Shown here piece by piece: positions 8,880 through 16,183 of a stretch of 40,794 bases of DNA (the stretch's first letter is position 1; the number at the start of each line of letters is the position of its first letter). A program made the position numbers and the translations under genes. Under the pieces are notes generated by a model. That model was not told the origin of the DNA, did not search any database, and worked only from the letters and a program-made list of their open reading frames with translations. The stretch lies in NCBI GenBank assembly GCA_017438285.1, contig JAFRVY010000012.1, positions 1 to 40,794 on the forward strand, written 5' to 3'. The stretch is from Bacillota bacterium. Its GTDB lineage: Bacteria; Bacillota; Clostridia; Peptostreptococcales; Anaerovoracaceae.

Positions 8880-9740
8880 TTAAAGCTCGACCGGCACAGG
8901 TTTGCTGATCGGCTCATTCATCACATCAGGATGCTCCAGCATGTATTTGGCTATGCGCAGCGACTTGGCGAAGTAGAATCCGTCAGCTATCCTCTCATCG
9001 AGAGTCAGCGTCATGTCTATCACGTCGCGCTCCTGCCATGTGCCGTCGTACATCTGCTTCATCTCCTTGTGCAAAGTACCTATAGTTATCATGATGGAAC
9101 ATGTACCATAGTTGCTCAGGTGATGATATGGCGCGCCGGCCTTGATCGAGCCGAGGTTGGCCAGAAGCACCGTCGAATAGTTAGGATCGTCCGCAGTAAG
9201 AGCGGCAGGCATCATGCCGTGGTACTCAAGCACCTTCAGCACTCCGAAGAATCCCTCCAGCACGAATCTCGGCATGCTTCCCACGAGTTTCATCAGCTTG
9301 TCAAGGTCATTGCCGTCGCTTGACTTTCGCACCTTGTCAACGTCGCCGATTATCATCTTCGAGATGGAATCGAGGTTCATGTCAGGCTCTACCTTGAGGA
9401 ACATCAGCGACTCCTCGGCCTCGTCATCGAATTGTCTCTTGACCACGAACGAGAGAGTGATGTCCTTTCTCTGGTAATACGTGCGGCCCGAGATGAAGAT
9501 GTTGAGCTTTGGCCTGTGGTAAATGGTGCGCGCCACTGCCGTGCATATCGCGTGGAATATCTTGAGCTGAGTGCCCTCGTTCTTGTTGCGCTCCGCCATC
9601 CATGCGACCAGATCGGTCACGTCGAACTGCTCCGTCATGGAGACCTCGGCCTCCGTCCTCTTTGGCATGATGTAAGGCACTATCGAATGGAATCCGTCTA
9701 CATCCTTTATCCTTACTCCGTCTCTTCTCTTGTTTCTCAT
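8880..9740 (-). CDS. Chloramphenicol acetyltransferase / E2-acyltransferase fold protein, catalytic His replaced
   Basis: The 286 residues resemble the catalytic domain of 2-oxo acid dehydrogenase E2 and CAT-like proteins, without a lipoyl or peripheral-subunit domain. Support comes from a fold-typical layout with NIFISGRTYYQRKDITLSF, a central segment, TVLLANLGSI and a C-terminal motif LTLDERIADGFYFA (about 245-258). In active members this motif is D-H-R-x-x-D-G with a catalytic His. Here position 249 is Glu, so ordinary acyl transfer is doubtful. The start ATG follows AGAGAGG. It pairs with the Cys-rich membrane protein gene 12 bases upstream; the two may work together. Function is not established. 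Confidence 0.7.
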   Translation of the reverse strand: MRNKRRDGVRIKDVDGFHSIVPYIMPKRTEAEVSMTEQFDVTDLVAWMAERNKNEGTQLKIFHAICTAVARTIYHRPKLNIFISGRTYYQRKDITLSFVVKRQFDDEAEESLMFLKVEPDMNLDSISKMIIGDVDKVRKSSDGNDLDKLMKLVGSMPRFVLEGFFGVLKVLEYHGMMPAALTADDPNYSTVLLANLGSIKAGAPYHHLSNYGTCSIMITIGTLHKEMKQMYDGTWQERDVIDMTLTLDERIADGFYFAKSLRIAKYMLEHPDVMNEPISKPVPVEL

Positions 9741-9752
9741 ATGAACCTCTCT

Positions 9753-10535
9753 TTATTTGATCTCAAGCTGTTTCAATCTTCTTTCAGTGTATTCTTCTAT
9801 CTGTTTCCAGAGCTTGTGGAGCTGCTTCTTATGCACGCAGAGCTTTTCCGTGCAGTTGCTGCATTTCAGATAAGCGTTGGTGTGTTCCGAGAACCTCTCG
9901 GGATGCCTGTAGAACGTGATCTCCCATCTCACCAGCAGAGCTACCGACAGCACCAGTAGGCTCCATGTGTATGTCTTCTCAACGAAGAACAGCGGAGTGA
10001 ACATCATCGCGAAGTCCCAGTTGTAGATGCGGCACGCGCTGCAGCATTTGTTCTTCAGGAACCATGACTGGAACGGGCAGAAGAACATGATACATATCAT
10101 GTCGCATACCGAATACGCTCCGCAGAGCAGTATCATGATTCCGTCGTCGATCACTCCCAGCATGTGAAGCGCTCCGAATATGCCGTTGAACACAATCCAT
10201 ATGAGCGCCACCAGCATCGTGGCATTGTTGTCGTGAACGATCACATCAGTTTCGCCTGTCTTTATGTAATTCTTCGCAAACTGTTTCTGGCAGCCCGGGC
10301 TCTCTATCTTAGCCGGAAAGAAGCGGAATATCATCTCTATAACATATACAGTCCATACGAAGATGATGATAGCCGGCATCTTCTCTATGCCCATGATGAA
10401 CGGCTTATGGTAGACGAACCTGAACCTGATGTATGAATATACCAGAAGCAGGAACAGTATCGACCTGTATATCAGCCGCGTCCAGTGCCATACCCCTACG
10501 GGTGTCAGTTTTATCTTCTTCTTTGAAGTCCCCAT
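9753..10535 (-). CDS. Uncharacterised multi-pass membrane protein with cysteine clusters
   Basis: I do not recognise this 260-residue protein. It has about five to six hydrophobic segments (roughly 22-40, 53-72, 107-127, 130-152, 175-205). Two cysteine groups stand out. One is in a loop near 152-170, containing FFCPFQSWFLKNKCCSACRI. The other, CSNCTEKLC, is near 224-232, followed by a basic helical tail. The groups could bind metal or an Fe-S centre, or form disulfides. It sits 12 bases before the acyltransferase-like gene and is likely co-transcribed with it. The ribosome-binding site is weak. Confidence 0.65.
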   Translation of the reverse strand: MGTSKKKIKLTPVGVWHWTRLIYRSILFLLLVYSYIRFRFVYHKPFIMGIEKMPAIIIFVWTVYVIEMIFRFFPAKIESPGCQKQFAKNYIKTGETDVIVHDNNATMLVALIWIVFNGIFGALHMLGVIDDGIMILLCGAYSVCDMICIMFFCPFQSWFLKNKCCSACRIYNWDFAMMFTPLFFVEKTYTWSLLVLSVALLVRWEITFYRHPERFSEHTNAYLKCSNCTEKLCVHKKQLHKLWKQIEEYTERRLKQLEIK

Positions 10536-10558
10536 CTTTTATAAACCCAATTCTTTCC

Positions 10559-11317
10559 TTAGCGCTTAAGGCTCTCAAGTTCATCCGGTGTTATCTGCTC
10601 AAATATCGGGATGCATCCCGTGCTTAACGCCGCCTTGTATTCATCTACAGTCTTTATTGTCCATACTACAGGCACGATGCCTTTCTTTCCGAGCCATCTC
10701 TTCCAGGCTCCCCACTTCCTGTCCTGAAATCTGTACGCCAGGAAGTCCGGCTGAACGAATCTGTTGAACGCGAGATTCGTGAGCAGAGCCGCCTGGTAAA
10801 GAGGAACTCCGTCAGGGGTCTTGTAAAAATCCTGCACCAGCTGTCCCCTCGTCCATTCAGGTCTCATCTTCTTCACGACCATCAGGGCCCTTGGATCGAA
10901 GCTCTCTACGGCAAACGGTCCTTTGTATCTTTCCAGCCGTCTGACTACTGCCTCGGCCAGTTTGTAATGATTGCCTCCCGCAGGCTTTATCTCAACCATC
11001 AGCGGGAGTCCCGTATCTTCGAACAGGTCCAGCAATTCATCAAAGGTCGGTATCATCTCGTCCGTGCCGGACAGCCTCAGTTTCCTTAAATTCGTTATGT
11101 CGTAATCTTCTATCTGTCCTTTGACCCCGGTCATCCTTTCCAGCTCGTCATCGTGGAAAATGACCAGACTGCCGTCAGCTATCATGTGTACGTCGAATTC
11201 AACGCCCACACCGTGCTCTACCGCGCGGCGGAAGGCTGCCATAGAGTTTTCAGGGATCAGAGGCGGATCGTAATAGCCTCTGTGAGCGTAAGTTTTACCT
11301 AATATGAGTTCTTTCAT
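10559..11317 (-). CDS. Glycerophosphodiester phosphodiesterase family protein
   Basis: Hydrolyses glycerophosphodiesters to sn-glycerol 3-phosphate and an alcohol. At 252 residues it is a typical cytoplasmic short form with no signal peptide. The GDPD TIM-barrel signature is complete: AHRGY (His12-Arg13), PENSMAAF (Glu23), EFDVHMIADG (Glu40, Asp42, His44) and IFHDD (His55, Asp56), followed by PLMVEIKP. Its ATG overlaps the stop of the upstream transporter gene by one base, with GGAGG just upstream, so translation is probably coupled. The pairing suggests uptake and breakdown of a phosphodiester or related solute, but the transporter substrate is unproven. Confidence 0.9.
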   Translation of the reverse strand: MKELILGKTYAHRGYYDPPLIPENSMAAFRRAVEHGVGVEFDVHMIADGSLVIFHDDELERMTGVKGQIEDYDITNLRKLRLSGTDEMIPTFDELLDLFEDTGLPLMVEIKPAGGNHYKLAEAVVRRLERYKGPFAVESFDPRALMVVKKMRPEWTRGQLVQDFYKTPDGVPLYQAALLTNLAFNRFVQPDFLAYRFQDRKWGAWKRWLGKKGIVPVVWTIKTVDEYKAALSTGCIPIFEQITPDELESLKR

Positions 11318-12651
11318 CAGTCCTCCATATCCTCGAATGCCTCGAGTCCTTTTTTGACCTCAGGAGCCGCGTCACCATGTTTCACCTGAGTCATTGTCAG
11401 GAAACTGAAGAACACGAAGATCGCAGCGTATGGGAAGAGCACCTTATAGCTGATGCTCCTCATAAGAGTACCGGCGAGGATAGGTGTCACGACTTGCGCC
11501 GCCATGGACGCGGTATAGTAATAACCTGTAAATTTACCTATGTCCGAGCCTCTGCACATCTCGACCACCATAGGCAGCGAGTTGACGTTGATGGCCGCCC
11601 ATGCGAATCCGACCAGCGCAAACACGATGAACATTATGGCGTTGATGCTGTGGAATGCCGTCGTCAGGAAGAATCCCGAGAGGAAGCATGCCGATAGCAA
11701 AATGACGCCTATCATTATGGTCTTCTTGCGGCCTATCTTATGCGCAAGGCTTCCGATAGGTATGTATGAAACGATGGCGCCGCCCGTAGCGATAAGCAGG
11801 CATGTGGATGCCCCGCCGAGGCCCTGCCCCATCACCTTGTCTACGTATGTGGTGAACCATGTGGTGATCCCGTTGTAGCCTATGAACCAGAGAGCTATGG
11901 ATGCCAGCAGGAATCCCAGGCTTCTCTTTACGTTGGCCGGCAGTACTTCGTTGCCGCTCCCGTCATCCTGAGCAAGATTCCACTCAGGATGCTCCGCCTC
12001 CAGTGCCTGATTCTCCGCGGCCAGCTTAGGCTCGTTGATGGTCAGGCGCAGCGCTATTATGGCGACCGCCATGATAGCGGAAACTACTATGAACAGCGGC
12101 GCGTAGTTGACGTGCTCGAGTCCCAGCACCTTCGAATTAGGATAGAGCACAGCCGCTACAGCCAGATATATGATGCCGCCGACAGCTCCCATCAGATTGA
12201 TGATGGCGTTTGCGCGCGAGCGGAGCGGCTTAGGTGTGACGTCAGGCATCAGCGCGACCGCAGGCGACCTGTATGTGCCCATCGATACCAGCAGCAGACC
12301 CAGCACGATGACAAATGCGACCATCTTTCCCCTGCTTGCTGCCGCATAATATGAATTGTCGAGTACCGGCAGTATGTTGAGCAGTATGATGGCGGCTATG
12401 GTTCCAGCCAAAATATATGGTGTCCTCTTTCCCAGCCTGGTATTCGTCCTGTCTGACAACGTCCCGAAGAACGGCAACAGGAAGAGCGCCAGCACATTGT
12501 CGGCTGCCATGATAGCGCCCGAGAACGTCTCATTCATGTGGAACGTCTTGGTCAGGATCAGCGGAATGACGTTGTCGTACATCTGCCAGAAAGAGCAGAT
12601 CGACAGGAACGCGAGTCCTACAAGGACCGTCCTCTTGTTGTTGAGTTTCAT
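11317..12651 (-). CDS. Major facilitator superfamily transporter (GPH/SLC45-like)
   Basis: 444 residues with about twelve membrane helices and a charged central loop near 215-240. The loop between helices 2 and 3 reads GTLSDRTNTRLGKRTPYIL. This resembles the D-R-x-x-x-R-x-G-R-R-x-P pattern of sugar/cation symporters (glycoside-pentoside-hexuronide and sucrose transporter groups). The second half repeats a basic motif, HKIGRKKTIMIG. The substrate is not known. It sits between the HAD phosphatase gene (15-base gap) and the GDPD gene (one-base overlap). A sugar or glycerophospho-compound is a reasonable guess but only an inference. Confidence 0.8.
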   Translation of the reverse strand: MKLNNKRTVLVGLAFLSICSFWQMYDNVIPLILTKTFHMNETFSGAIMAADNVLALFLLPFFGTLSDRTNTRLGKRTPYILAGTIAAIILLNILPVLDNSYYAAASRGKMVAFVIVLGLLLVSMGTYRSPAVALMPDVTPKPLRSRANAIINLMGAVGGIIYLAVAAVLYPNSKVLGLEHVNYAPLFIVVSAIMAVAIIALRLTINEPKLAAENQALEAEHPEWNLAQDDGSGNEVLPANVKRSLGFLLASIALWFIGYNGITTWFTTYVDKVMGQGLGGASTCLLIATGGAIVSYIPIGSLAHKIGRKKTIMIGVILLSACFLSGFFLTTAFHSINAIMFIVFALVGFAWAAINVNSLPMVVEMCRGSDIGKFTGYYYTASMAAQVVTPILAGTLMRSISYKVLFPYAAIFVFFSFLTMTQVKHGDAAPEVKKGLEAFEDMED

Positions 12652-12666
12652 TTCAGGATGTTCTCC

Positions 12667-13302
12667 TTATAAATATCCCAGTTCCTTCAGCACAGCCGGA
12701 AGATCGGAGAAAGTTTCGATAGTGCCCTCCGCGTCGGTGATATCGCCAAAGCCGTAAGCCGCGTCGATACATGGAACACCCGCCTCATGAGCGGAATCCG
12801 AGTCCTTCTGGATGTCTCCTACATAGATGCCCTTGTCTTCATTGTTGCGGTCCATCACCAGCCTGATATTCTCCGCCTTGGACAGGTGCGTGCGTCCCCA
12901 CTCCTCGTAATCGACGAAATACTTCCACATATCCTTCGAGTCCAGGAATGCCTTGATGTATCCTTCCTGACAATTGCTCACGACCGCCATTTTTACGCCC
13001 ATGTCCTTCAGCTTCGCGAGAGTCTCTTCGACGCCGTCAAAGAGCGTGCCGCTCTTTTCCTCTACAAGGTACTCATTCTCGAAGACCTCGCACTTGTGAG
13101 CCAGGTCATAGCGCTCATCCGGCGGCAGATACCCGAACAGTTTGTCCGCGATCACATCCATTGTAAGGCCCTGAATGCTCATGATCATCTCCGGGGTAAG
13201 CCCCTCATCGCGGCCTGTTTCACGCTTTACAAGCATGTTCCATGATTCTGTTATCGGTACCGTCGCATTCCAGAGAGTGCCGTCCAGATCAAAAATAACC
13301 AT
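12667..13302 (-). CDS. HAD family hydrolase (phosphoglycolate-phosphatase-like)
   Basis: Cytoplasmic phosphatase of the haloacid dehalogenase superfamily, about 211 residues. Motif I FDLDGTL gives the nucleophile and acid Asp pair near the N-terminus. Motif II is AVVSNCQ. The conserved Lys is in HLSKAENI. Motif IV is YVGDIQKDSDSAHEAG. The helical cap between motifs I and II fits subclass I (Gph/PGMB-like). An in-frame GTG at 13314 would add four residues. I choose the ATG at 13302 because GGAG lies six bases before it. It is the first gene of the minus-strand series and lies next to a long non-coding stretch. The physiological substrate is unknown. Confidence 0.85.
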   Translation of the reverse strand: MVIFDLDGTLWNATVPITESWNMLVKRETGRDEGLTPEMIMSIQGLTMDVIADKLFGYLPPDERYDLAHKCEVFENEYLVEEKSGTLFDGVEETLAKLKDMGVKMAVVSNCQEGYIKAFLDSKDMWKYFVDYEEWGRTHLSKAENIRLVMDRNNEDKGIYVGDIQKDSDSAHEAGVPCIDAAYGFGDITDAEGTIETFSDLPAVLKELGYL

Positions 13303-13536
13303 ACAGTTCTCCACTTCTGCTTTTATATACTTTTATATAACATAATCATAATAAGTCATATGTATCCAATCATAATAAGTATACCATTTTCCGCACACTT
13401 AATTGGTCCATTTTCGCAATTAGTCCATTTTGGAATCTGTCTATTTTCGCAATTAGTATGAAAGCTCCGCTCTTTCTGAGGCAATGAATAAACACACAAG
13501 CGATGCCTTGGTGCCCCTGCCCCCAATTCGCACTTG

Positions 13537-13588
13537 AAGCACCAACAAATTGGTGCTTGATCCCCCTTTTCGACCATTTGTGCACCAA
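13537..13588. repeat. TTGGTGC/GCACCAA module, copy 1
   Basis: An inverted repeat AAGCACCAA-CAAA-TTGGTGCTT (13537-13558) is followed 25 bases later by a half-site in TTGTGCACCAACA (gcaccaa at 13582-13588). A further lone half-site ttggtgc is at 13508-13514. The layout matches copy 2. It could be an operator or a small hairpin element. Confidence 0.55.
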
Positions 13589-13776
13589 CACTTACCTCAA
13601 GAATACGGAGTTGCCCGGCGAAAAAAGGCTATGTTTAATGCATTAATCCGGGCCTGATGTTTCAATCTCTCATTTCAGACGCATGATCATTCGTCGTGTT
13701 TAATAAGTATGCGGAATTGGTCTTTTATGAATGTTTTGTCAGATCCTCATTGGTACACAAAACGGCAAATCAGGAC

Positions 13777-13830
13777 TTTGTGCACCAAATAATTGGTGCC
13801 TGCTTTGTCAAATAGCTTTTTGTGCACCAA
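13777..13830. repeat. TTGGTGC/GCACCAA module, copy 2
   Basis: An inverted repeat GCACCAA-ATAA-TTGGTGC (13782-13799) is followed 24 bases later by a half-site in TTTGTGCACCAACG (13824-13830). It has the same arm sequence, the same four-base loop and almost the same spacing as copy 1, although the sequence between is not conserved. Confidence 0.55.
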
Positions 13831-14207
13831 CGCCTCTGCTAAAAAAGCATCCGGAAAGCGATGAGAGGCATGCAAGATATCAGTTTTGTGCCATGTGTCC
13901 TGGCTGCCCCGGAAAGCCCGCGCTGTACCGTGGGAACTACTACGCCCGCGGGACAGCTATAGGGCGAGGCTTGCCGGTTGGCAGCCACCGCGAGCCAGAG
14001 GAGGCGAGCGGTATTTCAGAAAAATGCAGACAACTAAGCTTTTCTTTAGCGGCCTCCAAACAAAGTGCTTTTAATGTTGAAAAGAGTGCTATTTTTGTTT
14101 GCTGTTTTTCCGGGATGACTGTAGAATCGTATCCCCTGAAAAAACGAAATTGCCTAACTATGAAACGTCAAGGGTGATCGGCTTTGAATCAGCGAAGGTA
14201 ACAGGTA

Positions 14208-15053
14208 ATGAATTTGATGGACGCGGAACTGAATCACAGACTTAATTACGAAATGGAGATGCTGGAGCGTGTGAGGAAAGAATACTCCGCACGTCTTGAG
14301 CGTCTCGATGATTGCAGGGATGCTTTTCTTCGCCGGACAGTGCGCAGCAACGGAAAGCACTATTACTATGTAAAAAAGCAGGACAAAAGGTATCGTTATC
14401 TTGGCGATCAGGATGACCGGACAGTGCGGCGTATACGCGAAGCCCGTTTTATGAAGGAAGCGATCCGGCGTATCGATCATGACATTGATCTTATAAATGC
14501 TCTTCAGAATGGTTTCGAGTCTTATGAACCGGTATTTATCAACGAAGGCCTTCCCGAAGTATATCGATGCAACATGTATCCTGTATCGGAAGCATATAAG
14601 CGCAAGAGCACTGAGTGGCTGTCGTGCAAGCTGGATTACCAGAAGACATTTCCGGAAAACTATCCGCAGAACAAGAGGCACCGGACATCCGACGGAGTCA
14701 TGGTCAAGACGATAAGCGAGCTCACTATATATGAGAGGTTCAGGGCTGCCGGCTTAGCCCAGGTTTACGAACTGCCACTACCAATGAAAGACTACGGGCC
14801 TCCTTTATATCCCGACTTCACCCTTTTGTCCCCGGTCGATATGACGACAGAAATAATCGTAGAGTTTGTGGGACGTCTTGATCAGCGCGGATACCGCGAG
14901 GACTTTGCCAGAAAAGTCGGGAGATATATCGCGAGCGGCTATATCCCCGGGGTCAATCTCTTTTTTATTTACAGCGACAGTGAAGGCAATATAGATTCCA
15001 TGCAGATCACAAAAGTGATTGCCGATATCCTCGGATCAAAGAGCGTATTATAG
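14208..15053 (+). CDS. Orphan protein with a predicted PD-(D/E)XK nuclease-like C-terminal domain
   Basis: 281 residues. The N-terminal 100 residues are highly charged and probably coiled-coil, with a HYYYVKKQDKRYRYLG segment like those of gut Clostridia accessory proteins. The C-terminal part has the order SELTIYERF (Glu171), YELPLP, YPDFTLL (Asp203) and IIVEFVGRLD (Glu219), then ARKVGRYIASG and NLFFIYS. This resembles PD-(D/E)XK domains of the PDF...(W/V)EH type, which are often found alone or in mobile regions. A weak AAGG precedes the ATG. It stands alone between the repeat-rich gap and yedF. Nuclease activity is inferred; no toxin, phage or defence partner is visible. Confidence 0.6.
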   Translation: MNLMDAELNHRLNYEMEMLERVRKEYSARLERLDDCRDAFLRRTVRSNGKHYYYVKKQDKRYRYLGDQDDRTVRRIREARFMKEAIRRIDHDIDLINALQNGFESYEPVFINEGLPEVYRCNMYPVSEAYKRKSTEWLSCKLDYQKTFPENYPQNKRHRTSDGVMVKTISELTIYERFRAAGLAQVYELPLPMKDYGPPLYPDFTLLSPVDMTTEIIVEFVGRLDQRGYREDFARKVGRYIASGYIPGVNLFFIYSDSEGNIDSMQITKVIADILGSKSVL

Positions 15054-15120
15054 ATTTTATCTATAGTTCAGCGCATTAAAAACGGAGTATATTAATTGTG
15101 TATGGTCATTGCATATTGCA

Positions 15121-15149
15121 TTGACAGACATCTTTAACAGCGATATACA
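15121..15149 (+). promoter_or_regulatory. Sigma-A promoter of yedF
   Basis: A perfect -35 box TTGACA (15121-15126) has a 17-base spacer to a -10 box TATACA (15144-15149). The start of transcription is expected near 15156, giving a leader of about 50 bases before yedF. Confidence 0.75.
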
Positions 15150-15150
15150 A

Positions 15151-15174
15151 TTGCTGCACACTATCCTGCAGCAA
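15151..15174 (+). promoter_or_regulatory. Hairpin in the yedF leader
   Basis: A perfect 8-bp inverted repeat TTGCTGCA/TGCAGCAA (15151-15158 and 15167-15174) has an eight-base loop. It lies directly after the -10 box and overlaps the expected transcription start. There is no T-tract, so it is not a terminator. It could be an operator or an mRNA 5'-end structure. Confidence 0.5.
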
Positions 15175-15207
15175 CACTGTCAGAAACAGCACAACGGAGG
15201 TAATACA

Positions 15208-15783
15208 ATGAGAATCGACGCAGGCGGCAAGCAGTGCCCTATCCCTGTAATTATGGCAAAGAAGGAGCTCGAAGCTGGCGAGCAGGATGTAGAGATCATC
15301 GTTGACGGCCCTACTCAGGTAGGAAACCTCGAGAGACTCGGAGACGCTCTCGGAAGACCGGCAACAAGCGAGCCATTCGGCGACAAGTTCCTCGTCAAGT
15401 TTGCTAACGGCGAGACCGTCAAAGGCGCAAGCGTGGAATGTGCTGACACATACGCGGTCTTCTTCAACACAAACGCTATCGGAACAAACAACAGCGAGCT
15501 GGGCGGCAACCTTGCCAAGATGGCCATCTTCACACTCAGCGAGTCCGAGAAGATCCCGGCTTACGTGCTCTTCATGAACGAAGGCGTAAAACTGCCGGCA
15601 GGCGATGAGCCGCAGATCATTGAGAATCTGCAGACCCTCATCGACAAGGGCAGCCAGGTCCTGGTATGCGGCACATGCCTCAACTTCTACGGCATCAAGG
15701 ATGACCTGAAGGTTGGCACAGTCAGCAACATGTATGATATACTCGGCGCAATGCAGGAAGTCAGCAAGGTTATCAAGCTGTAA
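15208..15783 (+). CDS. yedF: YedF: sulfurtransferase-like selenium metabolism protein
   Basis: 191 residues in two domains. A TusA/SirA-like domain (1-75) carries the CPIP motif (GGKQCPIPVIMAKKEL). A DsrE-like domain follows (about 95-191) with a cysteine-bearing segment, VLVCGTCLNFYGI. YedF proteins occur in selenium-using bacteria and are thought to carry or handle selenium or sulfur; the exact reaction is unsettled. The start at 15208 is fixed by GGAGG seven bases upstream and by the family N-terminus. An upstream in-frame ATG at 15109 would precede the promoter, so it is excluded. It is followed by the DUF3343 gene. No in-frame TGA selenocysteine codon is seen. Confidence 0.88.
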   Translation: MRIDAGGKQCPIPVIMAKKELEAGEQDVEIIVDGPTQVGNLERLGDALGRPATSEPFGDKFLVKFANGETVKGASVECADTYAVFFNTNAIGTNNSELGGNLAKMAIFTLSESEKIPAYVLFMNEGVKLPAGDEPQIIENLQTLIDKGSQVLVCGTCLNFYGIKDDLKVGTVSNMYDILGAMQEVSKVIKL

Positions 15784-15805
15784 GCGCAACTCAAGTCAAC
15801 TGTAA

Positions 15806-16078
15806 ATGAACGAATATTATCTTCTCACTTTTGAATCCACACACGCGGCCATCTCAACTGAAAAGCTGTTGAAGCCGGCCGGAGTCACAATAATGCCGGT
15901 ACCGAGGTTCATCTCGGCAAGCTGCGGCATTTCTGTGCGCATAAGTCCGGATAGGAGGAACACAGCCGAGAAGATATTCCGCGAAAGCAGTAACCTGACG
16001 CCGGATGAATACGCTTACTATCACATAAATACAGGCGGAAGCGAAACGGTCTGTGACAGATTGGAAGATATCAAGTAG
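15806..16078 (+). CDS. DUF3343 protein, putative Se/S carrier
   Basis: 90 residues beginning like the family (YYLLTFESTHAAISTEKLLK) and containing MPVPRFISASCGISVRI, whose single Cys is the presumed carrier residue. DUF3343 proteins are small, and their genes sit next to yedF and other selenium genes in anaerobes. A role in moving selenium or sulfur is proposed for the family but not proven. It starts 22 bases after yedF and has almost no Shine-Dalgarno sequence, so its translation probably depends on yedF. The end is followed by the shared hairpin at 16114. Confidence 0.8.
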   Translation: MNEYYLLTFESTHAAISTEKLLKPAGVTIMPVPRFISASCGISVRISPDRRNTAEKIFRESSNLTPDEYAYYHINTGGSETVCDRLEDIK

Positions 16079-16113
16079 CAGAAGCAGGCGGGATAAGCGG
16101 ACGAAACAAAACT

Positions 16114-16145
16114 AAAGGAGACAGCGATCATTCGCTGTCTCCTTT
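16114..16145. terminator. Hairpin terminator between DUF3343 and the giant surface-protein gene
   Basis: A perfect 14-bp stem AAAGGAGACAGCGA/TCGCTGTCTCCTTT (16114-16127 and 16132-16145) has a four-base loop. The T-rich tail (AGTTTTGTTT) is on the minus-strand side, so it mainly serves the giant gene. Both convergent units end here. Confidence 0.8.
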
Positions 16146-16183
16146 CATTATGGCCCGGATATTCGGTCCGGCCCTTGCATTAA

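Larger units (their letters stand above)
13315..14207. other. 893-base non-coding region with several short repeats
   Basis: No convincing gene is seen; short open frames on both strands lack ribosome-binding sites and recognisable content. It holds a 13-base direct repeat AATCATAATAAGT (13344-13356 and 13368-13380), a 15-base direct repeat ATTTTCGCAATTAGT (13410-13424 and 13443-13457, period 33), and two TTGGTGC/GCACCAA modules listed separately. A GC-rich patch (13890-14000) contrasts with AT-rich flanks and may be a remnant of older sequence. Promoters for the HAD gene (leftward) and the nuclease-like gene (rightward) should lie here. Confidence 0.6.

Noticed and set aside
13731-14177. 148-codon plus-strand open frame in the long gap
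   Set aside because: It starts without a Shine-Dalgarno sequence, crosses the short repeats and has a low-complexity Cys-rich translation. It is more likely non-coding or decayed sequence.
15106-15789. Open frame antisense to yedF
   Set aside because: yedF has a promoter, GGAGG and clear family motifs; the antisense frame has none of these.
15208-16078. Selenocysteine codon or SECIS element in yedF or the DUF3343 gene
   Set aside because: Both genes read through without an in-frame TGA; their link to selenium is by family only.
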